A DNA stretch of 64,000 nucleotides, taken from contig NC_050096.1 of assembly GCF_902167145.1 (NCBI RefSeq), positions 271,086,622-271,150,621 on the forward strand. Direction: 5' to 3'. Below, in pieces: positions 46,073 to 58,117 of the stretch. The stretch's first letter is position 1. Every line of letters starts with the position of its first letter. Origin of the DNA: Zea mays. Lineage: Eukaryota; Streptophyta; Magnoliopsida; Poales; Poaceae. The notes under the pieces were generated by a model, which had not been told where the DNA came from, searched no databases, and worked only from the letters and a program-made list of their open reading frames with translations. Position numbers and translations under genes: made by a program.

Positions 46073-48732
46073 TCAAATGGCCTTCATAACAAATCTGGCA
46101 GACACAGCAGCACCCTTTGCTGCCACCTTCAGGACATGGCGGCTCTTGTACAACCTGCATCCAGTTCAAAAGGTATCAGTGAAAAGAACCACCAAAACAT
46201 GCTTTGCGCACATTATTTACGTTTGTAAATGTAAAGGGAGTATTTTTTCCAAGTCACTTAAGCACATAGCTACAGTACATTAGAAGGCAGTTGAGGCAAA
46301 GAGAAATATAAGTTTTGAGCAATGATACAACAAAAACAAAAAGAGAGGTAGAGCGGGATAAACTTTTGAAGTGCAACTGCAAACATGAATGATGAGAGTT
46401 TTACCCTGCTAATGTGATGCCCCAAGTAGCCAAGATATATATAATCTGTCCAGCCTCCCAAAAGGTTGACCATCTCCATCGAGCTTTCATGCTATCTAAT
46501 GCCTTTGCAACAGCTGCTTACAAGTTAAATCCAACAAAATATCAGATTGCACATGAACACAGCTCAAGCTCAGCCATGAATAAGAAACTGATGTTGGCGA
46601 GTAAAAAAATACAAAGTTCAACCTCATGTATACTGTCTAATATTCATGTTACACCCCCAGTGGGGTTAATTTAATGAGAAATTGAAAGAAAAAAGTACCC
46701 AACATGTCCTACACAGTACAACTTCATCAAATAGCAATCTTAAAATCAACTTAATCAATCATCACATATGCAACCTCGTCAAAGCAGCAATGGATCTTTA
46801 AACAGTGGCAAAACTTAGCAACGTTGTCCATCATACACCATAGGTGTACACTCTCAGGTACCATAAGGATTAACATCTTGTACAATACACTATATCTCAC
46901 ATATCATCAAGTAATCAGAAAACTAGATAAATAAAACAAAAGGCTACAATCATCATCAATGCATAGTAAGATATATAGTAGCGGAGTTGAGAATTTATGT
47001 AACTATTCAGAAATGATGAACCCCAGAAACCCAGACAGCTAGCTATTTAACGGTGCAATGTTTGAGTGCAGCATGGTTGCATGGAGGATAGACGAACCCT
47101 TTTGGAGCTGCATTGGCGATAACGACTGGAGGGAACATAATGAGAAATAGTTAGACATCATAGAAAATTAGAGATGCTAATGAGAATGCTCATCAACCAT
47201 TGATAGCATCTAAAAAAGTCTTAAAGAGGTAAGTACCTTGGATTTTGGATCTTCAAGAATGCACCTAGCAACAAAGGCGGCAATACCATCGACTATATCG
47301 TCTTCATTTACTATGACATAATTTTCATCATCAATCCCACTAATTTCCTCCAAATTAGCTCCAGCTGTATCACAAGGGACCAAGACCCACAATCCTTTCT
47401 TCCCGTTACCCGCTTTGTCCGGAATGTCTGCAGCTTCCACCTCTAGTTCCATTGAAGCAGAAAATGGAATAGCACTTCGCAAAATGTATTAGAAGAACCA
47501 ACAGTGACCATAAAATGTAGTCTAGAAACAAACTTCACAATACTTAACGAGGAATGAACCTGTCATGTCGCCAGAAGTTAGTTCATTAAGTTGACGTGCT
47601 GACTCATCCTGTAATTTCTCGAGATGAGCAAGGAAGCTAACATTGTTGACCGCCGCCATCAATCGGTTGTATAGCTACATCGTAAAATAATATCGATGAG
47701 CAACAAAAAATCAAACCAATATACAAGAAACATGTAATTATAAAGTGGAAAAGGCATGAGAATACACAAAATCAATTCTAATTATGTTTTGTTTATTCTT
47801 ATCTGCAATACTCCAGTTGATATATTAGAAAGTGTCACACCGTAAGGTTAATGTATCATGATGAATTGATGGTTGTAACCCTCAGACTCAGAGGTTCAAT
47901 ATCACATAGATACACTACGAATTAATTTACAGACAAGAATAAGGCTCACATCCTTTGGGACAGAAGTTCAATATCACATTGATACACTACGAATTAATTT
48001 ATAGACAAGAATAAGGCTCACATCCTTTGGGACACGATTTAGTCCTAGCGGATCGAATTGTCAACATACATGCCGTTGTAACCACAATAATTGTATAAAA
48101 TATTGTCGATTTCCATTAGGGCCGTTTGTATCTATTGAATTTGGAAGAATTGGAATTTACTTAATAAAGTAGTCTATTTAGCTTAGAATTTGACATTTCA
48201 CCACTTTCCAAAGATCAGATATAAGAGACCTCTATAGTAAAAATGTAGCACATAAATATCTCTCATATATTGCTAATAATAATATACAAATATTTCGTAT
48301 AAAACCATATTATATTAATTGATCTTTGTCTAAATTACTACTATTATAATGAAATTCAACCCCAAAGATCCAAACGGGGCGTTACGGGAAAAAAAATTGA
48401 TAGTCATGCCAACATATGTCAGAGGTAGGAAGTATGCTTACATCAGGAGGGCACTCCTTGGAGACGCAGGGCGCGCCGTGGAGCTCACGCAGGAGCGCGA
48501 GGTCATCTGCGAGTCGGGCGCGGAGCATGGCGTTCTCCTCCAGCAGCCGCGCGGCATCCTCGTTGGTGCCCCCGCTGCTATCAGCCCCTGCGGGCGGCGC
48601 AGTCGGGTCCCCCTCGTGGGTTGCAGGGCGGCCGGGGCGGTGGTGGTAGGCGTAGCGCGCGACCTCGGCGATCTCGACGAGGGTGTGCGCAACCTCCAGC
48701 GGGATCTTGTGTGCCGCCGATCCGAGCGTCAT
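46073..48732 (-). CDS. Conserved plant protein of unknown function
   Basis: Minus-strand exons in order: 48442-48732, 47560-47674, 47237-47442, 47098-47107 (microexon), 46405-46516, 46073-46154; 271 residues in one frame. N-terminus MTLGSAAHKIPLEVAHTLVE, then an Ala/Pro/Gly-rich linker and a coiled-coil-like segment (NAMLRARLADDLALLRELH), with a second one in exon 2. The middle exon encodes GLWVLVPCDTAGANLEEI and acidic EDDIVDGIAAFVAR. The C-terminal part has a basic-aromatic stretch (MKARWRWSTFWEAG), a hydrophobic segment (IIYILATWGITLAGLY) and an Ala/Lys-rich end, KVAAKGAAVSARFVMKAI. A single C-terminal membrane anchor is possible. I recognise the general type from plants but no named family. 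The upstream non-ATG extension was rejected. Confidence 0.75.
47098..47107 (-). other. Inferred 10-nt microexon
   Basis: CTCCAAAAGG on the minus strand, preceded by CCAATGCAG and followed by GTTCGT. Exon 3 ends in phase 0 and exon 5 can only be read in its conserved frame if one extra base (modulo 3) is supplied. This microexon does so and adds Leu-Gln-Lys plus the first base of an Ala codon. Confidence 0.5.
47894..48037. repeat. 72-bp tandem duplication in intron 1 of the unknown gene
   Basis: GTTCAATATCACAT(A/T)GATAC begins each copy (47894 and 47966), and each ends CACATCCTTTGGGACA. Only a few differences. Confidence 0.85.
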
Positions 48733-48791
48733 CGTCGGCTTGACCGTTCGGTTGGCCAGCAAAATAGCTTGATCCCGCTGGTATGCCTTCA

Positions 48792-48850
48792 GGGAGGCGG
48801 AATCAAGAGGTTGAGGGAGGCGGAATCAAGAGGTTGAGGGAGGCGGCGAG
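48792..48850. repeat. 23-bp direct repeat upstream of the unknown gene
   Basis: GGGAGGCGGAATCAAGAGGT followed by TGA occurs twice in tandem (48792-48814 and 48815-48837), then a partial third GGGAGGCGG. It lies 60-120 bases before the start codon, in the likely promoter or 5' UTR. Confidence 0.85.
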
Positions 48851-50406
48851 ATGAACCTTAGGGCCACGCCGTACGCAACCTTGCCGAGGAGGCGTGGACG
48901 ACGAGTTTGATGTTAAGATTGTCGGGTGTCGGCCAAAACCCGAAAGTCCGAAACAGTAGGGATATAAACTGCGAGGCAACGACTCATATGCGAGTAATAT
49001 GCAAGGTATCTTGGTACGTTACATATAGATATATATCTCATATTTAGTGTTTAAATCCTCACGCCAGCATCTTGCTCTAACAAGCCATGATTACACATAC
49101 GACTATATCTAGATCTAACGAACCAAGAGAGTTGCTGGCACATTTACATCTAATGATTGCTTACATATTAGTCATTGCTAACTCTGAACCTCCTTGTATG
49201 ATACAACTCTGAGATTAAGTATTGTATGATACAACTCTGAGATTAAGTATCATAAGTATAGTTAAGAGACAACATGTATAGAGAATTGTGAAGATACTAG
49301 TTCTCGTCTCTTGTATTTTTTCCACTTAGCTCCTTAGAGACCTCTCAAGAGACCCCAAATTAAATGGGGTTGTACATGCCCAAAGAACTGAGACTTCAGT
49401 TCGGTATTCAAAATACAAAAGACAAGTAGACTGCATAATACAATCCTGAGATTCTGAATAATAAATACAGTTAAAGACAATGTGTAGGTGTGCATAAATT
49501 GGGCATTCAGTCACGTCCGGGTGCGTCCCACAAACATTTCTAAGCCCGAGATCTAACATTGGTTTTATAGGTGTGCATAACCGCTCAATCTTAGACTTAT
49601 CTAGATTAAGGTATGTTTGGTTTTTAGAAACTAATTTTTAGTCCCTCTATTTTAGTCCCTTTAGTCCCTAAATTGCTTCTATTTTAGTTTTCTGTATTTG
49701 TCAATTTAGAAACTAAAATATAATAAAAATAGATAGACTAAGGGCATGTTTGGTTCCTTTAATCCAGAGACTAAAGTTTAAATGAAGCCAAGCTAAGGGG
49801 GTTTAGGAGCATCAGAGACAGTTCGGTGCGCCCAGGCTGGCGCAACCTTACTCTAATTTGTCTTGACTTGGAGAGATTCCTAACACTTAGATGAGCATTG
49901 TTAGCAACTAAAACAATTGACTAAGTGTTGAGTCCATACCTTTGTTCTTCCATTTCAATAGGATTTGCAATGTGCTTCTATACTTCTCAATTTGCCTTTC
50001 TTTATGTCTGTGCTCATATTTATAGTAGGCATGCTAGACCAAAGTGATGTGTTGAACACTTAATCATCAAAACACTTAGAAATAGGTCAAGGGCACATTT
50101 CTCTTTCACATATCCGGTGCACGTCGGACGTGTCTGGTGACTAGAATCTGTGCAACTTTAGTAGTGGACTTCAAACATCTATATGAGCATTAGGAGCCTA
50201 TAAATACGACACCAACATGTTGATATGCAATCCATGAACAAATAAATAAAACATACAAGCTAGAACAATACATCCAAATGATTCAAGTGCCTCAAATTGA
50301 GTAGTGTGCTTAGTGAGAGACATCCTTTGAGAGAAAATTGGTTGATCACTTGTGTTGAGATGAAGTGTGGAGTGTGATGTGATCATTGTGATTTGGAGTT
50401 AAGCTC
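48851..50406. other. Intergenic with degenerate LTR and MITE pieces
   Basis: Contains the 28-bp duplication at 49194-49249 and TTTAGTCC-rich MITE ends (about 49612-49800: TATGTTTGGTTTTTAG and GGGCATGTTTGGTTCC). From about 49810 to 50110 is a diverged relative of the Opie-like LTR end (CTTAGAAATAGGTCAAGGGC). No gene seen. Confidence 0.5.
49194..49249. repeat. 28-bp tandem duplication
   Basis: TTGTATGATACAACTCTGAG followed by ATTAAGTA, two identical copies at 49194 and 49222. Confidence 0.9.
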
Positions 50407-51659
50407 TGAGAGCACCTAGAGGGGGGGGTGAATAGGTGATCCTGTAAAAACTTAACTTATAGCCACAAAAACTTGTTAGAGGTTAGCACAATAATTGCCA
50501 AGTGGCTAAAGAGAAGATCTTGCACAATACGACAATCACAGAGAATTCAACACAGAGGAGACACGGTGATTTATCCCGTGGTTCGGCCAAGTACAAAACT
50601 TGCCTACTCCACGTTGTGGCGTCCCAACGGACGAGGGTTGCAATCAACCCCTCTCAAGCGGTCCAAAGACCCACTTGAATACCACAGTATTTTGCCTTGC
50701 TTATCTTTATCCCACTTGCGAGGAATCTCCACAAATTGGAGTCTCTCGCCCTTACACTTAAGATTCACAAAGAAGCACGGAGTGAGGGAGGGAAGCAACA
50801 CACACAAATCCACAGCGAAACGCGCACACACACGGCCAAGATTCGAGCTCAAAGACTATCTCACAGTTTCTCACAAGAACAGAGCTCGAATCACTTAGAA
50901 TCACAAATGGATGCGCAAAGACTGAGTGTGGATGATCAAGAATGCTCAAGAGTTGCTTGGTGTTCTCCTCCATGCGCCTAGGGGTCCCTTTTATAGCCCC
51001 AAGGCAGCTAGGAGCCGTTGAGAACAAATCTGGAAGGCCATCTTTGCCTTCTGTCGTCGGGCGCACCGGACAGTCCGGTGCACACCGGACAGTGTCCGGT
51101 GCCCGATTCCTTTCCTTAAATGGCGAAGCCGACCGTTGCAGATGCGGGAGCCGTTGGCGCACCGGACAGTCCGGTGCCCCCTTCCGACCGTTGGCTCGGC
51201 CACGTGTCCTGCGCTGATCGCGCGGCCGACCGTTGGTCCTGGCCGACCGTTGGCTCACCGGACAGTCCGGTGCACACCGGACAGTCCGGTGAATTTTAGC
51301 CGTACGCCGTCAGCAAATTCCCGAGAGCGGCCTCTTCGGCCGAGATAGCCTGGCGCACCAGACACTGTCCGGTGCACCACCGGACACTGTCCGGTGCACC
51401 ACCGGACAGTCCGGTGCCCCAGACCGAAACAGCCTGTTGGCTGTACACAGCCAACTTTCTTCTCTTCTTCTTCTTCCTGTTTCTAATACTTAGACAAGTA
51501 TATTAGTACACAAAACCACTGTACTAAAACTTAGAAACATACCTTTGCTCTAGATTTGCACTTTGTTCATCCATGGGTATTGATTCACATTTAAGCACTT
51601 GTGTTGACACTCAATCACCAAAATACTTAGAAATGGCCCAAGGGCACATTTCCCTTTCA
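50407..51659 (-). repeat. 3' LTR of Opie-like element
   Basis: 1,253 bp. Carries CACCGGACAGTCCGGTGC-type palindromes at 51066-51110, 51159-51180, 51256-51293 and 51355-51420. Compared with the 5' LTR it lacks one 20-bp unit near 51160 and has one extra 22-bp unit near 51370. Confidence 0.95.
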
Positions 51660-52457
51660 ATCTCCCCCTTTTTGGTGATTTATGCCAACACAACATAAAG
51701 CAACTAGAACAAGTGCAAAATCACTTCAAATAAAAACTCAAATTGGTTTTGATTCAATTTTGGCATATATGGATCATCCTTTGCCACCACTTGGTTTGTT
51801 TTTGCAAATCAAACTCAAATCTCTATTTCTATGTCAAACACACATGTTGAGGCATAAAGAGAGTCATTCCAAAAGAGATTGATCAAAGATTTCAAAAACT
51901 CCCCCTATTTCCCATAATCAACACTTCTCCCCACAAGAAGCCAACTTTTGACAATAGAGACAATACGAGATAATAAAAGCCTTTTGACACAACAAAAACT
52001 CTATTCTACTATTTTCAAAATCTCTCAAGTGGTAGCTGATCCATTTATCACTTTGGCCTTTATTTTCTCCCCCTTTGGCATGAAGCACCAAAACGGGATC
52101 AATCTTGGCCTTTTAACCCCATTGCCTCACCAAAGTCTTCAATTAAGAGCAAATGGCAATAAGATTTCATGAGATGAACTTGGAATTAGTTACCCTCTCA
52201 TCGGAGTGCAGTGGAAGTCTTTCATGGTCCAAGTCCACCTTTTCCCTTTCAATCCTCCTTCGAGACTAAATTATCAAACTCAAGCACATGGTTAGTCTCA
52301 AAGGGTCAAGTTGTAACACATCTCCCCCTAAACATGTGCATCACTTTGCAACGGACTTGTGAGGTCCAGGGAGTGTTTGTACAACTTGAGCACCATAATA
52401 AGCAACAAAATGCAAAAAGGAACATGATCAAAAGCATAAGTACATGTATGCTACAAT
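51660..52457 (-). promoter_or_regulatory. Polypurine tracts and 3' untranslated region (Opie-like)
   Basis: CTCCCCCTTTTTGGTG directly beside the LTR (51662) and weaker copies at about 51900, 52068 and 52322. One is next to GGCATGAAGCACCAAAACGG, the counterpart of the motif in the Ji-like element. Confidence 0.7.
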
Positions 52458-55400
52458 TCAATCCAGGTTCCGCGAATCTATGACATTTAGCTCACTACGC
52501 AACCTGCAAAAGGTCTTCTCATCTAGAGGCTTAGTGAAGATATCGGCTAGCTGGTTCTCGGTGCTAACATGAAACACTTCGATATCTCCCTTTTGCTGGT
52601 GGTCTCTCAAAAAGTGATGCCGGATGTCTATGTGCTTTGTGCGGCTGTGCTCAACAGGATTCTCCGCCATGCGGATAGCACTCTCATTGTCACATAGGAG
52701 TGGGACTTTGCTCAGATTGTAGCCAAAGTCCCGGAGGGTTTGCCTCATCCAAAGTAGTTGCGCGCAACACTGACATGCGGCAACGTACTCGGCCTCAGCG
52801 GTGGATAGGGCAACGGATGTTTGTTTCTTAGAGTTCCATGACACCAGGGACCTTCCTAAGAATTGGCACGTCCCCGATGTACTCTTCCTATCGACCTTAC
52901 ATCCAGCATAGTCGGAGTCTGAGTATCCAACTAAGTCAAAGGTAGACCCCTTTGGATACCAGAGCCCGAAGCAAGGCGTAGCAACCAAATATCTAAGAAT
53001 TCGCTTCACCGCCACTAAGTGACACTCCTTAGGTTCGGATTGAAATCTAGCACACATGCATACGCTAAGCATAATATCCGGTCTACTAGCACATAAGTAA
53101 AGCAAAGAACCTATCATTGACCGGTATGCTTTTTGATCAACAGACTTACCTCCTTTGTTGAGGTCGGTGTGTCCGTCGGTCCCCATCGGAGTCTTTGCGG
53201 GCTTGGCGTCCTTCATCCCAAACCGCTTTAGCAGATCTTGCGTGTACTTCGTTTGGGAGATGAAGGTGCCGTCCTTGAGTTGCTTCACTTGGAACCCAAG
53301 GAAGTAGTTCAACTCGCCCATCATCGACATCTCGAATTTCTGTGTCATCACCCTGCTAAACTCTTCACAAGACTTTTGGTTAGTAGAACCAAATATTATG
53401 TCATCGACATAAATTTGGCACACAAACAAATCACCATCACATGTCTTTGTAAAAAGAGTTGGATCGGCTTTCCCAACCTTGAAAGCATTAGCAATTAAAA
53501 AGTCTCTAAGGCATTCATACCATGCTCTTGGGGCTTGCTTAAGTCCATAGAGCGCCTTAGAGAGCTTACACACGTGGTCGGGGTACCGTTCATCCTCGAA
53601 GCCAGGGGGTTGCTCCACGTACACTTCCTCCTTGATTGGCCCGTTGAGGAAAGCGCTCTTCACATCCATTTGGTACAACCTGAAAGAATGGTGAGCGGCA
53701 TATGCTAGCAAGATACGAATGGACTCTAGCCTAGCTACAGGAGCGAAAGTCTCCTCAAAGTCCAAACCTGCGACTTGGGCATAACCTTTTGCCACAAGTC
53801 GAGCCTTGTTCCTCGTCACCACCCCGTGCTCGTCCTGTTTGTTGCGGAACACCCACTTGGTTCCCACAACATTTTGCTTCGGACGAGGCACCAGTGTCCA
53901 AACTTCATTGCGCTTGAAGTTGTTGAGCTCCTCCTGCATGGCCAATACCCAATCCGGATCTAGCAAGGCCTCCTCTACCCTGAAAGGCTCAATAGAAGAG
54001 ACAAAGGAGTAATGCTCACAAAAATTAACTAATCGAGATCGAGTAGTTACTCCCTTGCTAATGTCACCCAGAATTTGATCGACGGGATGATCCCTTTGAA
54101 TCATCGCTCGAACTTGGGTTGGAGGTGCCGGTTGCGCTTCTTCCTCCATCACTTGATCATCTTGTGCTCCCCCTTGATCAAGCGCCTCCACTTGAGGTAC
54201 CTGTTCGTCATCTTCGGTTGGGGGATGCACCATAGTTGAGGAAGAAGGTTGATCTCGTTCATCTTGTTCCTGTGGCCGTACTTCTCCAATCGCCATGGTC
54301 CGTATAGCGGCCGTCGGAACATCTTCTTCATCTACATCATCACAATCAACAACTTGCTCTCTTGGAGAGCCATTAGTCTCATCAAATACAACGTCGCTAG
54401 AGACTTCAACCAAACCCGATGATTTGTTGAAGACTCTATACGCCTTTGTATTTGAGTCATAACCTAACAAAAACCCTTCTACAGCTTTGGGAGCAAACTT
54501 AGAATTTCTACCTTTCTTCACTAGAATGTAGCACTTGCTCCCAAATACACGAAAGTAAGATACATTGGGTTTGTTACCGGTTAGAAGCTCATACGAAGTC
54601 TTCTTGAGGAGGCGATGGAGGTAGACCCTGTTGATGGCGTGGCAAGCCGTGTTCACGGCTTCCGACCAGAAACACTCGGGGGTCTTGAATTCTCCAAGCA
54701 TTGTCCTCGCCATATCGATTAGCGTCCTGTTCTTCCTCTCTACCACACCATTTTGCTGTGGTGTGTAGGGAGCGGAGAACTCGTGCTTGATCCCTTCCTC
54801 TTCAAGGAATTCCTCCACTTGAAGGTTCTTGAATTCGGACCCGTTGTCGCTCCTTATCTTCTTTACCTTGAGCTCAAACTCATTTTGAGCTCTCCTGAGG
54901 AAGCGCTTGAGGGTCACTTGGGTTTCAGACTTATCCTGCAAAAAGAACACCCAAGTGAAGCGGGAAAAATCATCAACAATAACTAAACCATACTTACTCC
55001 CTCCTATGCTCAGATAGGCGACAGGTCCAAAGAGGTCCATATGCAGCAGCTCCAGGGGTCTTGAAGTGGTCATCACGTTCTTGCTGTGATGCGCTCCTCC
55101 CACTTGTTTACCTGCTTGACAAGCTGCACAAGGTCTATCTTTTTCGAAATGCACGTTAGTCAAACCTATCACGTGTTCTCCCTTTAGAAGCTTGTGAAGG
55201 TTCTTCATCCCCACATGTGCTAAGCGGCGATGCCACAGCCAGCCCATGCTAGTCTTAGCTATTAAGCATGCATCTAGACCGGCCTCTTCTTTTGCAAAAT
55301 CAACTAAATAAAGTTTGTCGTCTAATACACCCTTAAAAGCTAGTGAACCATCACTTCTTCTAAAGACAGACACATCTACATTTGTAAATAGACAGTTATA

Positions 55401-55658
55401 CCCCATATGACATAATTGACTAACAGATAGCAAATTATATCCAAGACTCTCTACTAAAAATACATTAGAGATAGAATGCTCATTAGAAATCGCAATTTTA
55501 CCTAACCCTTTTACCTTGCCTTGATTCCCATCACCGAATATAATTGAATCTTGGGAATCCTTATTCTTGACGTAGGAGGTGAACATCTTCTTCTCCCCCG
55601 TCATATGGTTTGTGCATCCGCTATCAATAATCCAGCTTGAACCCCCGGATGCATAAAC
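52458..55658 (-). CDS. pol of Opie-like element: protease, integrase, RT, RNase H
   Basis: Open through the whole polyprotein, about 1,066 codons after the junction at 55658. Domain order matches the Ji-like pol: protease [14 protein letters not shown] zinc site (HRRLAHVG ... CAACQAGK), integrase D,D,E ([22 protein letters not shown]), [10 protein letters not shown], RNase H SDSDYAGC and AEAEYVA. No start ATG at the expected N-terminus. The frame differs from gag and continues open upstream into the end of gag. Junction sequence CCTTGCAG|GTTTATGCA. Confidence 0.92.
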   Translation of the reverse strand, partial: VYASGGSSWIIDSGCTNHMTGEKKMFTSYVKNKDSQDSIIFGDGNQGKVKGLGKIAISNEHSISNVFLVESLGYNLLSVSQLCHMGYNCLFTNVDVSVFRRSDGSLAFKGVLDDKLYLVDFAKEEAGLDACLIAKTSMGWLWHRRLAHVGMKNLHKLLKGEHVIGLTNVHFEKDRPCAACQAGKQVGGAHHSKNVMTTSRPLELLHMDLFGPVAYLSIGGSKYGLVIVDDFSRFTWVFFLQDKSETQVTLKRFLRRAQNEFELKVKKIRSDNGSEFKNLQVEEFLEEEGIKHEFSAPYTPQQNGVVERKNRTLIDMARTMLGEFKTPECFWSEAVNTACHAINRVYLHRLLKKTSYELLTGNKPNVSYFRVFGSKCYILVKKGRNSKFAPKAVEGFLLGYDSNTKAYRVFNKSSGLVEVSSDVVFDETNGSPREQVVDCDDVDEEDVPTAAIRTMAIGEVRPQEQDERDQPSSSTMVHPPTEDDEQVPQVEALDQGGAQDDQVMEEEAQPAPPTQVRAMIQRDHPVDQILGDISKGVTTRSRLVNFCEHYSFVSSIEPFRVEEALLDPDWVLAMQEELNNFKRNEVWTLVPRPKQNVVGTKWVFRNKQDEHGVVTRNKARLVAKGYAQVAGLDFEETFAPVARLESIRILLAYAAHHSFRLYQMDVKSAFLNGPIKEEVYVEQPPGFEDERYPDHVCKLSKALYGLKQAPRAWYECLRDFLIANAFKVGKADPTLFTKTCDGDLFVCQIYVDDIIFGSTNQKSCEEFSRVMTQKFEMSMMGELNYFLGFQVKQLKDGTFISQTKYTQDLLKRFGMKDAKPAKTPMGTDGHTDLNKGGKSVDQKAYRSMIGSLLYLCASRPDIMLSVCMCARFQSEPKECHLVAVKRILRYLVATPCFGLWYPKGSTFDLVGYSDSDYAGCKVDRKSTSGTCQFLGRSLVSWNSKKQTSVALSTAEAEYVAACQCCAQLLWMRQTLRDFGYNLSKVPLLCDNESAIRMAENPVEHSRTKHIDIRHHFLRDHQQKGDIEVFHVSTENQLADIFTKPLDEKTFCRLRSELNVIDSRNLD

Positions 55659-55671
55659 CTGCAAGGCAAAT

Positions 55672-58068
55672 TTAGGCTTGGGACTTAGGTACCCAACTCA
55701 TGTTGGGTCCTACAAGGTTAGCACAAATATTTTTAGGAACCCAAATGCAAGTTTTATCTCCCTTGCATCTTTCCCCTAACTTTCTAGCAACAATTTTCTT
55801 ATCCTTTCTACAAATAGCAAAGGAAGCATTTAGAGCACAATAAATTTCGGAAGGTTCATTCACTACTTTCCTAGGAGCATTATGAACTACATTTCTCCTA
55901 GGCATTTGGTGAACAACATTTCTTCTAAACACATTTCTACCATGCATAACATGAGAACTAGAAGCAGTCATAGCATAAGAGTCATAAGCATGTGAATCAA
56001 AAACATCATTACTTCTAAAAGCATTTCTAGAGTATCTCCTATCATAGTACATGAAAGCATGATTCTTCTTAACACTATTAGCCATAGGAGCCTTCCCTTT
56101 CTCCTTGGTGGAGATAGGAGTCTTATGGCTTGTTAAGTTCTTGGCTTCTCTCTTGAAGCCAAGACCATCCTTAATTGAGGGGTGTCTACCCACTGTGTAG
56201 GCATCCCTTGCAAATTTTATTTTATCAACTTCACTCTTGCTAGTCTTAAGTTGAGCATTAAGACTAGCCACTTCATCATTTAGTTTTGAAATTGAAACTA
56301 AGTGTTCACTACAGGCATTAACATCAAAATCCTTACACCTAGTGCAAATTGTAATATTTTCAACATACGAGTTACTTGCTACTTCTAGTTTAGCAATTAA
56401 ATCGTTAATTTCACCTTTTAAAGAAGAAATGGTTTCATTACAAGTAGAAAGTTCACAAGAAAGTATTCCATTTCTTTTAACTTCTAGAGCAAGTGAATTT
56501 TGTGCACTAACAAATTTATCATGTTCTTCATATAAGAGGTCTTCTTGTTTCTCTAAGGTTCTATCCTTTTCATTTAGGGCATCGATCAACTCATTAATCT
56601 TAGCTATCTTAGTTCTATCCAATCCCTTGAATAAACTAGAGTAATCAATTTCATCCTCACTAGATTCATCATCACTAGAAGACTCATAAGTATTAGCATT
56701 ACGAGTGATTACCTTCTTTTCCCTTGCCATGAGGCAAGTGTGATGCTCATTGGGGAAGAGAGCCGATTTGTTGAAGGCAGTGGCGGCGAGTCCTTCGTCG
56801 TCGGAGTCGGACGAAGAGCAATCCGAATCCCACTCCTTTCCAAGGTGTGCTTCGCCTTTGGCCTTCTTGTAAGCCTTCTTGTTCTCTCTCTTCCCATTTT
56901 TCCCTTGCTCCTGGTCACTATCATTTTCGGGACAGTTAGCAATAAAATGACCAAGCTTACCGCATTTGAAGCATGATCGCTTTCCTTTGGTCTTGGCCTT
57001 GCTTGGCTGTCCCTTTCGACCTTTTAGCGCCGTCTTGAATCTCTTGATGATGAGAGCCATCTCTTCATCATTGAGCCCGGCCGCCTCAACTTGCGCCACC
57101 TTGCTAGGAAGCGACTCCTTGCTCCTCGTTGCCTTTAGAGCAATGGGTTGAGGCTCATGGAGTGGACCGTTCAATGCGTCGTCGACGTATCTTGCCTCCT
57201 TGATCATCATCCGCCCGCTCACGAATTTTCCAAGTACTTCCTCGGGCGTCATCATCGTGTACCTGGGATTCTCACGAATATTGTTCACGAGATGAGGATC
57301 AAGAACGGTAAAGGACCTGAGCATTAGGCGGACGACGTCGTGATCCGTCCAACGTGTGCTTCCGTAGCTCCTTATTTTGTTGATAAGAGTCTTGAGCTGG
57401 TTGTAAGTTTGAGTTGGCTCCTCTCCCCTTATCATGGCGAATCGTCCAAGCTCGCCCTCCACCAACTCCATCTTGGTGAGCATGGTGATGTCGTTCCCCT
57501 CGTGAGAGATCTTGAGGGTGTCCCATATCTGCTTGGCATTGTCCAAGCCACTCACCTTATTGTACTCTTCCCTGCACAAAGACGCTAAGAGAACAGTAGT
57601 AGCTTGTGCATTTCTATGAATTTGTTCATTTATAAGCATAGGGCTATCCGAGCTATCAAATTTCATTCCATTCTCCACAATCTCCCATATGCTTGGATGG
57701 AGAGAGAATAAGTGACTACGCATTTTGTGACTCCAAAATCCGTAGTCCTCCCCATCGAAGTGTGGAGGTTTGCCAAGAGGAATGGAAAGCAAATGCGAAT
57801 TCGAACTATGTTGAATACGAGAATAATCAAATGAAAAGTTCGAATTGACCGTCTTTTTGTAGTCGTTGTCATCATCCTTTTGGGAAGAAGTAGACTCATC
57901 ACTATCGTCGTAGTAGATGATCTCCTTTATGCGCCTTGTCTTCTTCTTCTTCCCTTCCTTCCGTCTATGCCCCGAGCCGGAGTCGGTAGGCTTGTCGTCC
58001 TTCGGCTCATTGACGAAGGATTCCTTCTCTTTGTCGTTGATCACGATTCCCTTCCCCTTAGGATCCAT
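55672..58068 (-). CDS. gag of Opie-like element
   Basis: 798 residues from the ATG at 58068 ([12 protein letters not shown]). Lys-rich N-terminus, gag region [19 protein letters not shown], zinc knuckle [14 protein letters not shown], then Ser/Asp-rich and coiled-coil segments and a Cys-containing end ([14 protein letters not shown]). Same architecture as the Ji-like gag but clearly diverged. A longer open frame reaches back into the PBS with no ATG and was not used. Confidence 0.9.
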   Translation of the reverse strand: MDPKGKGIVINDKEKESFVNEPKDDKPTDSGSGHRRKEGKKKKTRRIKEIIYYDDSDESTSSQKDDDNDYKKTVNSNFSFDYSRIQHSSNSHLLSIPLGKPPHFDGEDYGFWSHKMRSHLFSLHPSIWEIVENGMKFDSSDSPMLINEQIHRNAQATTVLLASLCREEYNKVSGLDNAKQIWDTLKISHEGNDITMLTKMELVEGELGRFAMIRGEEPTQTYNQLKTLINKIRSYGSTRWTDHDVVRLMLRSFTVLDPHLVNNIRENPRYTMMTPEEVLGKFVSGRMMIKEARYVDDALNGPLHEPQPIALKATRSKESLPSKVAQVEAAGLNDEEMALIIKRFKTALKGRKGQPSKAKTKGKRSCFKCGKLGHFIANCPENDSDQEQGKNGKRENKKAYKKAKGEAHLGKEWDSDCSSSDSDDEGLAATAFNKSALFPNEHHTCLMAREKKVITRNANTYESSSDDESSEDEIDYSSLFKGLDRTKIAKINELIDALNEKDRTLEKQEDLLYEEHDKFVSAQNSLALEVKRNGILSCELSTCNETISSLKGEINDLIAKLEVASNSYVENITICTRCKDFDVNACSEHLVSISKLNDEVASLNAQLKTSKSEVDKIKFARDAYTVGRHPSIKDGLGFKREAKNLTSHKTPISTKEKGKAPMANSVKKNHAFMYYDRRYSRNAFRSNDVFDSHAYDSYAMTASSSHVMHGRNVFRRNVVHQMPRRNVVHNAPRKVVNEPSEIYCALNASFAICRKDKKIVARKLGERCKGDKTCIWVPKNICANLVGPNMSWVPKSQA

Positions 58069-58102
58069 CTCTTCGGGCGGTAAGTCCCTTTGTGAAGAGA
58101 AC

Positions 58103-58115
58103 GGCTCCGATACCA
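58103..58115 (-). promoter_or_regulatory. Primer-binding site of Opie-like element
   Basis: Minus strand TGGTATCGGAGCC, next to the 5' LTR. It differs by one base from the Ji-like TGGTATCAGAGCC, so pairing with initiator tRNA-Met has one mismatch (or G:U). Confidence 0.85.
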
Positions 58116-58117
58116 AT

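Noticed and set aside
47041..47130. Alternative terminal exon reading PKGFVYPPCNHAALK to a stop
   Set aside because: It looks protein-like but would remove the conserved C-terminal exons 5 and 6, which splice in frame through the microexon; kept only as a weak alternative.
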